NCBI RefSeq assembly: GCF_029846235.1
Contig: NZ_JARVWP010000022.1
Coordinates: forward strand, 1 to 64,000
Direction: 5' to 3'
Source of the DNA: Bradyrhizobium sp. CER78
GTDB lineage: Bacteria > Pseudomonadota > Alphaproteobacteria > Rhizobiales > Xanthobacteraceae
DNA length: 64,000 nucleotides
Shown: piece by piece, positions 34,496-44,548 of the stretch
Numbering within the stretch: position 1 is the first letter of the stretch
Layout of the letters: each line of letters starts with the position of its first letter
Notes under the pieces: model-generated
Told to the model about the DNA's origin: nothing
Database searches by the model: none
The model's input: only the letters and a program-made list of their open reading frames with translations
Made by a program: the position numbers and the translations under genes

Positions 34496-35066
34496 GGTTT
34501 CCTCCCCGGCTTGTCGGCAGGCCCATTTCCATTTGTCTCTGCCAAAGGTCGCCCCGGCCGGCTCGTTGATCGAAGCTCTATGGGGTTGTTAGCACGCCAA
34601 GGGCCTTCCCTTGGTCTGAAATCTACTTCACGCCGCAACCGCGATTGGCTCCTGCAGGTGTTTGATAGTGCTAATGAATCCTGAAGGACTGAGGCGCCTT
34701 GTCCTGCAGGGGAATATCCGAAAAATCGGGGCGTTTAAAAAATCGGGGCGTTTAGACTGACCCAATGGATCCGCGCAAGATTTTGCCGGTTTGCGCCCGC
34801 CGATTTTCCAGTCGGCACATGATAATATTCAAGATAGTCATCAACCTCAAGACCGTTACGGCGCCTAGGGGGAGCCTCACATCTCGATCTTGCTGCGCGC
34901 GCCGACGAGGTAATCGAGTGACACCTTATTCGACTTTCGCTTCGGGTCACTAGCGTCGCGCTCCGCAATCGCGAATTACCCGTCGACTTCCGCTATGCTC
35001 CCGCTTGCGACCGAAGTCGTGCGGCGGCGCAACATGTCATGATCGGCCAATAGCGGTTATTCGGGA
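34496..35066. repeat. Non-coding region with tandem duplication, repeat-rich
   Basis: 570 bp without a recognisable gene. It contains a 7-bp-stem hairpin, ccaaggg (34597-34603) with cccttgg (34608-34614), and a perfect 17-bp tandem duplication of aaaaatcggggcgttta at 34721-34754. In 34770-34960 the translated minus strand (SITSSARAARS) recalls a dispersed repeat I know from Bradyrhizobiaceae genomes; I rate that match as weak. The dctP promoter should lie in the left part. Confidence 0.4.
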
Positions 35067-35159
35067 ACGCGCGCTATTCGATAGGGCTTGGCCCAATCTC
35101 TCGATATCTTCGCGCCGACAGATTGGCGTTTTGCTCTGGATATTGGAAATGCCCGCTTG
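35067..35159 (+). repeat. Long direct repeat, copy 1
   Basis: These 93 bp match 38369-38459 in the same orientation, at about 85 of 93 aligned positions by eye. Both begin acgcgcgctattcgat and end ggaaatgcccgcttg, and the last 40 or so bases are identical. The two copies bracket the NTF2-like, nucleotidyltransferase, metallophosphoesterase and DedA genes. The element itself has no open frame of interest. Confidence 0.8.
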
Positions 35160-35175
35160 GCAGCGGATCGCTGCG

Positions 35176-35544
35176 TCAGGCAGCCAACGCACCACCTTTG
35201 CCGACCAGCGGATCGCAGGTCGTATGAGCGATCTTTCCCGCCGAGTTGAAACGGAAGCGCATCCGAAAGGGCTGCCCACCGCAAGCGCGGTACTCGAGAC
35301 AAACGCCGCTCGTTTCCGGCACGACTGCCTTGATCTCGAAGGCGCCGGGGCCCTGATCGAGCAGCTTCAGCGTCCAGTACGCGCGCACCGCACACCGTCC
35401 TTCGAACCGGCCGCCTTCGCCGCAGTCCACCGTGGCATCGTCATCGTACAGTTCGAGCAGGTCTGGCAGGCGCCCCTGTCTGCAAGCGTCCAGCCAATCG
35501 ACTACGATCGCTACAGCATCGAAAACCTCTGATGTGTTCGACAT
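35176..35544 (-). CDS. NTF2-like (SnoaL-type) small protein
   Basis: 122 residues from ATG 35544 (MSNTSEVFDAV), which has GAGG 6 nt upstream; an extension to 35595 is possible but lacks such a site. The sequence fits the nuclear transport factor 2 cone fold: VDWLDACRQGRLPDLLELY, DDATVDCGEGGRFEGRCAVR and, at the end, FRMRFRFNSAGKIAHTTCD. Proteins of this type bind or isomerise small hydrophobic molecules, or act as accessory domains; no catalytic pair is evident. The stop codon is 17 bp from the inner edge of the direct repeat. Confidence 0.65.
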   Translation of the reverse strand: MSNTSEVFDAVAIVVDWLDACRQGRLPDLLELYDDDATVDCGEGGRFEGRCAVRAYWTLKLLDQGPGAFEIKAVVPETSGVCLEYRACGGQPFRMRFRFNSAGKIAHTTCDPLVGKGGALAA

Positions 35545-35937
35545 CACCGACCTCGTTCTGCCATCGCCCCATCCGTAGGCTAAGGATGGCAGCATGAACT
35601 GAGCCTGAACCGCACCGGGGCGGCCGGAACCAGTAGCGCGGCCTTCTCGCGTCGCTCAAGATCAGCCTCCAGCATGCCGGCGAACCGGTTAAGTGGCTTC
35701 ATTCGCTCGCGCCAACGAAGCCAAAAAATCAGGCTGAGTATCACGGAGGCATCCCATAAGCCGCAGAGAATGTTTCCATTCCGGTCAGGATTCAGGTCGA
35801 CGTGGCGAGAGTGTGAGTGCCAAGGGGCGGTGGACGGGAACTCTGGGCGCCTCGCCCGGAAGGAACTTCCATTCTTGGCATCAATTATTCTTGGCATCAA
35901 TTGATGAGTAGTCGGCCAAAAGACTGGAAAAGAGATC
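35545..35937. repeat. Intergenic region with a perfect 16-bp tandem duplication
   Basis: 393 bp between the divergent NTF2-like gene and the nucleotidyltransferase gene. attcttggcatcaatt occurs twice back to back (35871-35886 and 35887-35902), directly upstream of the nucleotidyltransferase start. An open minus-strand frame at 35580-35900 has no family features and I do not call it. The region should hold both promoters. Confidence 0.5.
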
Positions 35938-36744
35938 GTGCGCGTCCGAGGTCCCTACATTCCAAGACGGTCTTCGGAGCCTTCGGAGGATAGCAAGGAG
36001 TACAGGCGAGTTCGTCAAGCGCAGGCGGAGCGGTTCTACAGGGAAATTCTCGCGGAACTGCTTGACGCCAAGCTTCCGTTCCTGGTTGGGGGCGGGTACG
36101 CCGTTAATGCCCACACTGGCGCAAGAATCCCGACGAAGGACCTGGACATCTTCACGACCAGGGCTGAATTGCAACGTCTACTCGCTCACCTGAATCGCGG
36201 TGGTCGCCGAGTGTCAATCGTCGACGATAAGTGGCTCGGAAAGATCTACTACGGCGAGTATTTCGTGGATGTCATCTTCGGATCGAGCAATGGCATGGTT
36301 CCGGTCCAGGAAGGATGGTTTCACCACGCTCGCGAAGCTCAAGTACTGGGGCTTGGCGTACTGGTTATCGATCCCACCGAGCTCATCTGGTCGAAGGCTT
36401 TTATCCAAAAGCGATTTCGCCATGATGGCTCGGATATCGCGAACATTATATTGAAGCAGAGCAGCCGAATCGATTGGCAACGCCTCGTGGCCTATTTCGA
36501 TGCTCATTGGGAAGTGCTGCTCTCTCATCTGCTGATCTTTCGATGGATCTACCCGAGTGAGCGGGATGCCATTCCGTCATGGTTGCTCGACGAGCTTCTC
36601 GAACGACTGAATCGGCAGCGCGAACTTCCGCCAACAGCAGCCAGGATATGCCGCGGTCGAATGCTGTCGCGCTCCGATTACCAGAACGCCGTCGAAGTGT
36701 GGGGATTTTCGGAAGCCAAAGGCAAATACGACAATGACCAGTGA
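35938..36744 (+). CDS. Nucleotidyltransferase-fold protein
   Basis: 268 residues from GTG 35938 (GGAAAAGAG upstream); no better in-frame ATG exists. The N-terminal half has the DNA polymerase beta-type nucleotidyltransferase signature: LVGGGYAVNAHTGARIPTKD with Gly51/Gly52, the DLD pair (Asp68 and Asp70), and a third carboxylate in FVDVIF (Asp111). The C-terminal half is helical (LIWSKAFIQKRFRHDGSDI, LLIFRWIYPSERD). All three metal-binding acids are present, so activity is plausible. It resembles stand-alone nucleotidyltransferases such as the AbiEii/DUF6036-like group. Its 3' end overlaps the metallophosphoesterase gene by 11 bp, implying a functional pair. Confidence 0.72.
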   Translation: MRVRGPYIPRRSSEPSEDSKEYRRVRQAQAERFYREILAELLDAKLPFLVGGGYAVNAHTGARIPTKDLDIFTTRAELQRLLAHLNRGGRRVSIVDDKWLGKIYYGEYFVDVIFGSSNGMVPVQEGWFHHAREAQVLGLGVLVIDPTELIWSKAFIQKRFRHDGSDIANIILKQSSRIDWQRLVAYFDAHWEVLLSHLLIFRWIYPSERDAIPSWLLDELLERLNRQRELPPTAARICRGRMLSRSDYQNAVEVWGFSEAKGKYDNDQ

Positions 36745-37453
36745 CACATCATTCACATTCGCGAGCATGGGCGACCTTCATGTGAAGGATGGCCAGCCGG
36801 GCTCGCTTCGCGAAGTATTCCGCCAAATCTCAAAGAGCGCCGCGGCACTGGTTCTTTGCGGCGATCTTACCGATACCGGAACTCCGAGTCAGGCGCGCGT
36901 TCTGGCGGAGGAACTGCGTGCGTGCACCGTCCCGGTGATCGGCGTTCTCGGAAACCACGACTACGAGTCGGGGCATGTCGACGAGGTGAAGCAGATTCTT
37001 TGCGATGCGGGCCTACGCCTGCTGGACGGGCAGGCGACCGAAGTAAATGGTGTGGCATTTGTGGGAGTAAAGGGCTTCGCGGGCGGGTTCGGACCGCGCA
37101 TGCTCAGTTCATTCGGAGAACTCGCGATCAAGACGTTCGTTGCTGAAGCAGTGAACGAAGCGATGCGACTCGAAAATGTCATGCGCACCGTGAACAGTCA
37201 GCGTGCCGTTGTCGTCCTGCATTACGCGCCGATCGTCGAAACGGTCGAAGGCGAACCGCTGGAGATCTATCCGTTTCTCGGATGCTCGCGCCTTGCCGAG
37301 ACCATTGACCGCTTCAGAGTGAGCGCGGTGGTGCATGGCCATGCACACCGCGGCAAGTATGAGGGGCGCACCCCGGCCGGAGCGCGCGTGTACAATGTCG
37401 CCGTGCACGTGCAGAAGCCTGATCGCTTGCCTTATGCCCTGATTACGGTCTAG
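36734..37453 (+). CDS. Calcineurin-like metallophosphoesterase
   Basis: 239 residues. All five motif blocks are present: Asp14-x-His16 (SMGDLHVKD), Asp44 (LCGDLTDTG), GNHD (Asn74/His75 in VLGNHDYESG), His163 (VLHYAP) and HGHAH (201-205). No signal peptide, so cytosolic. The start overlaps the nucleotidyltransferase gene by 11 bp, so the two are translationally coupled; a nucleotidyl group added by one could be removed by the other, but that is inference. The substrate could be a nucleotide, phosphoprotein or RNA end. Confidence 0.85.
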   Translation: MTSDTSFTFASMGDLHVKDGQPGSLREVFRQISKSAAALVLCGDLTDTGTPSQARVLAEELRACTVPVIGVLGNHDYESGHVDEVKQILCDAGLRLLDGQATEVNGVAFVGVKGFAGGFGPRMLSSFGELAIKTFVAEAVNEAMRLENVMRTVNSQRAVVVLHYAPIVETVEGEPLEIYPFLGCSRLAETIDRFRVSAVVHGHAHRGKYEGRTPAGARVYNVAVHVQKPDRLPYALITV

Positions 37454-37613
37454 CGGTCGGCTTTGCGGAGGTCTTGCACCCAACCATGGGCCAGTGGCGG
37501 GTCTGCGTGTTCAACCCGATGGCTCGCGGGCATGTTGCCACAGACCTCGATCGCAGCCTAGCCTCGGCGTCGTACTCGTATCCTACCGGGTTATCGAAGG
37601 AGTGCCTCTGGAT

Positions 37614-38276
37614 TTGCTGCCCCTACTGAAACATGCGACTGACGAACTCATCGCGTCCTATGGATACATCGCGATCTTCACGATCATCCTACTCGAGAGT
37701 GCCGGCGTCCCCTTGCCAGGCGAAACCACGCTCGTCGCAGCGTCCATTTACGCTGGCTCGCATCATGGTCTGGATATTCGGTGGATTATCGCGACTGCGG
37801 CCGGCGCCGCGATCCTGGGCGACAATATCGGCTATTGGGTGGGCCGCACGATCGGGCGCAAGGCGCTGCTCAAATGGGGCAACTGGATCGGCCTGGACCA
37901 GCGCAAGCTCGATCTGGGCGAGTATCTCTTCCTGCGCCATGGCGGCAAGATCGTCTTTCTCGGACGCTTCATAGCAGTGCTCCGCGTGTTTGCCGCGGTG
38001 CTCGCCGGCGCCAATCGTTTCCCGCTATGGCGATTCTTGCTCTTCAACGCACTGGGCGCGATCACCTGGGCAGCAGTCTTCGGCGTCGGTGGGTATCTGT
38101 TGGGCCACAGCTTCCGTCGCGTAGCGGGCCCGCTCGGCTGGCTGACGCTCGCAGCGGCAGGGATCACTATCTTCTACCTGTGGAGCTACTACAAACACCA
38201 TGAGCAACAACTGCTCCTGGAGGCAGAACGCAAGTTGTCCGCATTGCGGCGGCGGTACCGTCGTCCCAGGACCTAG
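37614..38276 (+). CDS. DedA / VTT-domain membrane protein
   Basis: 220 residues if translation starts at TTG 37614, which has GAAGGAG about 9 nt upstream; GTG 37602 is possible but too near that site, and longer frames add a non-hydrophobic, Cys/Pro-rich leader. The DedA family pattern is clear: FTIILLESAGVPLPGETTLV, AGAAILGDNIGYWVGRTIG and FLGRFIAVLRVFAAVLAGANR. It has about five membrane segments and a basic C-terminal tail. DedA proteins move phospholipids or undecaprenyl phosphate across the inner membrane and affect pH and antimicrobial tolerance. It lies 160 bp after the metallophosphoesterase gene and just inside the right direct repeat. Confidence 0.85.
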   Translation: MLPLLKHATDELIASYGYIAIFTIILLESAGVPLPGETTLVAASIYAGSHHGLDIRWIIATAAGAAILGDNIGYWVGRTIGRKALLKWGNWIGLDQRKLDLGEYLFLRHGGKIVFLGRFIAVLRVFAAVLAGANRFPLWRFLLFNALGAITWAAVFGVGGYLLGHSFRRVAGPLGWLTLAAAGITIFYLWSYYKHHEQQLLLEAERKLSALRRRYRRPRT

Positions 38277-38368
38277 CGTCTTGGCCGCGCTCAGACGTTC
38301 CCTCCGGTGACCGCCGATCTGCGGCACCGGGGGATCGAGGCGGAGGCCACGCCGCGGCATGCGCGGGG

Positions 38369-38611
38369 ACGCGCGCTATTCGATTGGCCTGCCCAATCTC
38401 TCGATATCTTGGCGCCGGCAGATTGGCGTTTTGCTCTGGATATTGGAAATGCCCGCTTGCGGAGTCGAGACGAGCGACGCAGGGCGCTTGCACGATTTCG
38501 GAATATTGGAAATGTACCCCTGATTTGCCCGACGTGTCAAGTTGCGGGTCGGACGCCGGCAGCCGACGGCTCCTTTGCATGGGGTTGTTTTCGATATTTT
38601 AGCCCCGCGCT
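38369..38611 (+). repeat. Long direct repeat, copy 2, with adjoining repeat sequence
   Basis: 38369-38459 repeats 35067-35159 in the same orientation. The flank continues with a second, related word (atattggaaatg near 38502) and with 38563-38600, ccgacggctcctttgcatgg and a 16-bp core shared with 863-878. This block separates the DedA gene from the convergent GH15 gene. I recall such sequence as dispersed, non-coding repeats of Bradyrhizobium; no transposase is present. Confidence 0.7.
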
Positions 38612-40420
38612 TCAGGTCGAGCGCTGCACCGCGGGCTTCTCGGCGTCGGCTCTTGCTGCGCTGAGATTGTGCGCGGTGTTGATCAGCGCGATATGGGTCA
38701 GCGCCTGCGGGAAGTTGCCGGTCTGCCGGCCGGCGCCGGGGTCGAACTCCTCCGCCAGCAGGCCGAGATCGTTGGCGACCGCCACCACGCGGTCGAACAT
38801 GGTCTGCGCCTTGTCGAGATCTCCCGCCAGCACATGGGCGTCGGCGAGCCACAGGCTGCAGGCCAGGAACGCGCCCTCGATCGGCTGGACCTCACCGGAC
38901 GCCTCGCGCGGATCGTGCCGCAGCACGAAGCCGTCGCGCATCATGTGCCGATCGACCGCCGCGATGGTGCCGCGGATGCGCGGATCGTCCGGCGGCAGGA
39001 AGCCGACCGATGGCAGCAGCAGCAGGCTGGCATCGAGCAGCTTCGAACCATAGCTCTCGACGAAGCTGTTGAGGGTGGGGTCGAACCCGCGTTGGCAGAC
39101 GTCGCGATGGATGGCCTCGCGCAGCACCCGCCACTTGACCAGCGGTCCCTTGAAGCCGAACCGCTCCGCGCTCTTGATGGCGCGGTCGAAGGCGACCCAG
39201 CACATCACCTTGGAGAACACATAATGCCGGGGCACGCCGCGGCGCTCCCAGATGCCGTGATCCGGCTGATCCCAGACCTCGGCGAGATGATTGACGACGG
39301 TGCATTCCAGCGACCAGTTCTCCTCGTCGAGCTTCAGTTTGGCCATGCGCGACTGGTGGAAGGCGTCGATCAGCTCGCCATAGACGTCGAGTTGCAGCTG
39401 CGCATGTGCGGCGTTGCCGACACGGACCGGCTGCGCCCCCTCATAGCCGGACAGCCATCCGGCCTCCCATTCCAGGAGGCGCCGCTGACCCAGAATGCCG
39501 TACATGATCTGCATGTTGACCGGCGCGCCGGCCGCGGCCCGCAGCAGCCAATTGTGCCAGGCCGCCGCTTCCTCGGTGTAGCCCGAATTCATCAGCGCCA
39601 GCAGCGTGAAGGTGGCATCGCGCAGCCAGCAGAACCGGTAGTCCCAGTTGCGCGCGCCGCCGAGCTTTTCCGGCAATGAGGTGGTCGGTGCCGCGACGAT
39701 GCCGCCGGTCGGCCTGAAGGTCAGCGCCTTCAGCGTGATCAGCGCGCGCATCACGAGGTCGCGTTGAACGCTGCCGTCATAGGTCGAACGGCGGCACCAG
39801 TCCGTCCAATAGTCTTCGGTATCCCTGAGCGCCGCCTCGGGATCGATCGGCTCCGGCACCGGCTGAAAGGACGCACCATATGTCAGCACGAACGGCACGG
39901 TGTCGCCCTCGCCGACCTCGAAATCGGCGAGCGTGGTCAGATCCTGGCCACGGGTCTCGACCGGCGTGCGCAGCACGGTCATGTCCTGCCCGCTGATCGC
40001 AAGCAGCCCCTCGCCGTCCGGGTTCTTCTTCACCCAGGGCACATCGACCCCGAAGCCGAAGCGGATCACCAGCTCCATGTGCATCTTGACGCGGCCGCTG
40101 ACGCCGCGAACGAGACGGACCACGTCGGACGCCTTGCCGCGCGGCGGCATGAAGTCGATCAGATCAACCACGCCATCTGCGGTCTCGAACCGGGTCTCCA
40201 GGATCAGCGTATCGTCCCGATAGCGGCGCGTGGTCCGCTTGATCTCCCCAGTGGGCGTCAGCAGCCAGCGGCCGTTCCGCGATGTGCCGAGCAGCGCGGC
40301 GAAGCAGGCATCGGAATCGAACGCCGGCCAGCACAGCCAGTCGATCGAGCCGTCGCGGCCGACCAGCGCCGCGGTCTCGCAATCGCCGATCAGACCATAG
40401 TCTTCGATCCGAGAAGCCAC
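38612..40420 (-). CDS. Glycoside hydrolase family 15 protein (glucoamylase/trehalase-like)
   Basis: 602 residues from GTG 40420 (GGAG 8 nt upstream). It begins MASRIEDYGLIGDCETAALV and GRDGSIDWLCWPAFDSDACF, the usual start of bacterial GH15 proteins. The (alpha/alpha)6 barrel carries GARNWDYRFCWLRDATFTLL and, near the end, EEFDPGAGRQTGNFPQAL, regions that hold the two catalytic acids of the family. No signal peptide, so cytosolic. Family members release glucose from alpha-glucans or, in actinobacteria, split trehalose. Position 18 bp after malQ and opposite the glgE-treY operon fits either alpha-glucan or trehalose turnover; sequence alone does not decide. Confidence 0.9.
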   Translation of the reverse strand: MASRIEDYGLIGDCETAALVGRDGSIDWLCWPAFDSDACFAALLGTSRNGRWLLTPTGEIKRTTRRYRDDTLILETRFETADGVVDLIDFMPPRGKASDVVRLVRGVSGRVKMHMELVIRFGFGVDVPWVKKNPDGEGLLAISGQDMTVLRTPVETRGQDLTTLADFEVGEGDTVPFVLTYGASFQPVPEPIDPEAALRDTEDYWTDWCRRSTYDGSVQRDLVMRALITLKALTFRPTGGIVAAPTTSLPEKLGGARNWDYRFCWLRDATFTLLALMNSGYTEEAAAWHNWLLRAAAGAPVNMQIMYGILGQRRLLEWEAGWLSGYEGAQPVRVGNAAHAQLQLDVYGELIDAFHQSRMAKLKLDEENWSLECTVVNHLAEVWDQPDHGIWERRGVPRHYVFSKVMCWVAFDRAIKSAERFGFKGPLVKWRVLREAIHRDVCQRGFDPTLNSFVESYGSKLLDASLLLLPSVGFLPPDDPRIRGTIAAVDRHMMRDGFVLRHDPREASGEVQPIEGAFLACSLWLADAHVLAGDLDKAQTMFDRVVAVANDLGLLAEEFDPGAGRQTGNFPQALTHIALINTAHNLSAARADAEKPAVQRST

Positions 40421-40438
40421 GCGCCGTGCTCCGCATTG

Positions 40439-42385
40439 TCAGGCATGCGACCGCTCACGGGTTGCGCGCCTGAGCGCGTCGATGTCGATTGCCGATGCGA
40501 GATGCTCGATCGAGACCGGCAGCCGCCGTTTCCAGTTCGGATGCTCGTAGACGGTGCCGGGGATGTTCGGCTGCTCGACGATGCCGAGCAGGTCCTCCAT
40601 CGACACCGCCATCATCCGCGATCGGGTTCGGGCCAGGAAGCTCGCCACCGAATAGAAATCATTGTGGTGGATGTCGTGCCGGCGCAGCACGTCGTCGAGA
40701 TGGCCGAGCGCGTCCCAGCGCCCCTGGTCGGTCTCGCCGGGATCGATCCCGAGCGCGCGCTTGGTCTTGAGATCGCTGAACGAGCGCCAGCCGGCATAGG
40801 TCGAGAGGTCGTGGGTGTTGAAGGTGACCAGAGCATTGGGCAGATAATAGTCGGCGTTGCGGAACACGCGCTGGTCATCGGTCTCGAACATCATCACGAG
40901 ATAGGACCAGATGCCCCAGCCGTTCATCTGCTCGCGGAATCCCGGAGGCACGGTGCCGAGATCCTCGCCGATCACGACGCAGCGGCTCGCCGCGCTCTCC
41001 TGCGCGGTCGCCGCCAAAAGTGCCTCAAACGGCATCAGCACATAGGCGCCGTTGGCCGGGCCGAAGCCGCGCGGCACGAGATAAAGCCGCTTCAGCCCGA
41101 AGGCGTGATCGAGCCGGATCGCACCGGCATGATGCATCGAGGCGCGCAGCATCTGCCGGAACGGTTCGAACGAGCGCTGCTCGAGGCCCGCGGCATTGAA
41201 GCCCGCGAGCCCCCAATCCTGGCCCGCGGTGTTGAGCGGGTCCGGCGGCGCGCCGACGCCGAGATGGCGCGAGATCGCGACCTGCTCGTTCCAGGCGTCG
41301 AAGCCATCCGACTGCACGCCGACCGCGACATCGAGATAGAGTCCGACGCGCATGCCGAGCTTGTGCGCGAGAGCCTGGCAGGCGCCGAGCTGACGGTCCG
41401 CGGTCCATTGCACGAATTCGACGAACTCGACCTCGGCGGCGGTGTCGCGTGCCCGGTGCAGTTTGGCGCAGGCCGTATCGTCGGGCTGACGCCATTCATC
41501 CGGCCATTCCCACCACGGCGTGTTGAACTTGTGCCGCATCACCTCGAAGCAGGCGAAGCGCGACAACAACGTACCCTGCTCCTTGCGATAGGCCTCGAAA
41601 TCCTGCCAGCGGCCGAGGCCGGGATTGGCCTTGAAGGCCGCGAAGGCCGCGCGCAGCGCCGGCCATTTCAGCGCCGCAACGCCGACATAGTCGACCATGT
41701 CGTTGCTGCGCAGATGCGCCAGCGCGGCCCGCGTCGCCGCATCGATCCTGAATTCGGGAATCTTCTCGACGTCGATATAGAGCGCGTTGAGGAACAGCCG
41801 GCTGTTCGGCGAGTACGGGCTGCAATCGCCCGGCCGATCGTCGAACAGCGCATGCAGCGGATTGAGCCCGACGCCGTCGGCGCCGAGCCGATGGGCGAAT
41901 TCGAGCAGACCCTCCAGATCGGTGAAGTCGCCGACGCCCCAGTTGCGCGCGGACCGCACGCCATAGAGCTGGACCGCGATCACCCAGCAGCGGTCGAACG
42001 CGCCGCCGAACGCACCGTCCGGCGCCACCAACAGGGGCAGTTCCTCGCTGCCGGATGCATCCGACAGCTGCAACCGGTGCACGCCTTCGGGCAGGCCGGC
42101 CGGCCACGTCACGCTCCGCGCATGCGCCTCGCCTTGCGCGAGCACCGCGCTGCCGTTGGTGAGCTTCCATTGCACCGGAAGCTGGGCCGCTTCCGAGAGC
42201 TGCGTTTGCCCGCCATGGCCGCCTCTGACGACGACGGGATCGATGACGATCCGCCGCGGCGTGTGGGGCGGCAGCGCGGCGAGGATCGCCGTCAGCGCCT
42301 CGGGGGTTGTCACACGGCGGTGACCGCTACCATCGATATACTCGGTCTGGATTCCCAGGGTGTGGGCTTTGGCGTAAAGGTCCAT
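40439..42385 (-). CDS. malQ: 4-alpha-glucanotransferase
   Basis: 648 residues, GH77. Landmarks are WGVGDFTDLEGLLEFAHRLG, GAIRLDHAFGLKRLYLVP with the nucleophile Asp in RLDH, and VVIGEDLGTVPPGFREQM with the acid/base Glu. Family length is 500-700. The enzyme moves maltodextrin segments between chains, supplying longer glucans for GlgB/TreY or shortening them for the GH15 enzyme. No clear Shine-Dalgarno precedes ATG 42385. It is the first gene of malQ-GH15 and has a consensus EcfG-type promoter 80-105 bp upstream. Confidence 0.93.
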   Translation of the reverse strand: MDLYAKAHTLGIQTEYIDGSGHRRVTTPEALTAILAALPPHTPRRIVIDPVVVRGGHGGQTQLSEAAQLPVQWKLTNGSAVLAQGEAHARSVTWPAGLPEGVHRLQLSDASGSEELPLLVAPDGAFGGAFDRCWVIAVQLYGVRSARNWGVGDFTDLEGLLEFAHRLGADGVGLNPLHALFDDRPGDCSPYSPNSRLFLNALYIDVEKIPEFRIDAATRAALAHLRSNDMVDYVGVAALKWPALRAAFAAFKANPGLGRWQDFEAYRKEQGTLLSRFACFEVMRHKFNTPWWEWPDEWRQPDDTACAKLHRARDTAAEVEFVEFVQWTADRQLGACQALAHKLGMRVGLYLDVAVGVQSDGFDAWNEQVAISRHLGVGAPPDPLNTAGQDWGLAGFNAAGLEQRSFEPFRQMLRASMHHAGAIRLDHAFGLKRLYLVPRGFGPANGAYVLMPFEALLAATAQESAASRCVVIGEDLGTVPPGFREQMNGWGIWSYLVMMFETDDQRVFRNADYYLPNALVTFNTHDLSTYAGWRSFSDLKTKRALGIDPGETDQGRWDALGHLDDVLRRHDIHHNDFYSVASFLARTRSRMMAVSMEDLLGIVEQPNIPGTVYEHPNWKRRLPVSIEHLASAIDIDALRRATRERSHA

Positions 42386-42463
42386 TCGGCACGCTGACTG
42401 CTCGCAACGGTATTGGGATCGTTGCTAAATTGTACAGATACGGGAAAGGGATAGTTGATGTTC

Positions 42464-42498
42464 AACGCTCTACCCTATCCGGCGTTCCCACCGGGAAC
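42464..42498 (-). promoter_or_regulatory. EcfG-type promoter for malQ, with a back-to-back half site towards glgE
   Basis: On the minus strand GGAAC (42488-42484), 16 nt, CGTT (42467-42464) match the EcfG consensus exactly, placing the start about 70 nt before malQ. Facing it, GGAAC at 42494-42498 on the plus strand forms the palindrome gttcccaccgggaac. The plus-strand -10 is poor (GCTT or CTTT at 42515-42519), so a glgE promoter here is uncertain. Confidence 0.6.
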
Positions 42499-42588
42499 CA
42501 TTGCCCGGCGAGCGGCTTTCTATATGGGTCTGGCGCGCCTCCTTCCCGGCGCCGGGACGTCATTTGCATTTTCAATGGCGGCATCACC

Positions 42589-44538
<1,950 letters not shown>

Positions 44539-44548
44539 AGGAGCCGTC

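Noticed and set aside
35580..35900. 106-codon minus-strand open frame between the NTF2-like and nucleotidyltransferase genes
   Set aside because: No family features, no ribosome site and it runs into the tandem duplication; left as non-coding.
39764..42397. 877-codon plus-strand open frame opposite malQ and the GH15 gene
   Set aside because: Antisense shadow spanning two real genes and their junction, with no recognisable family.
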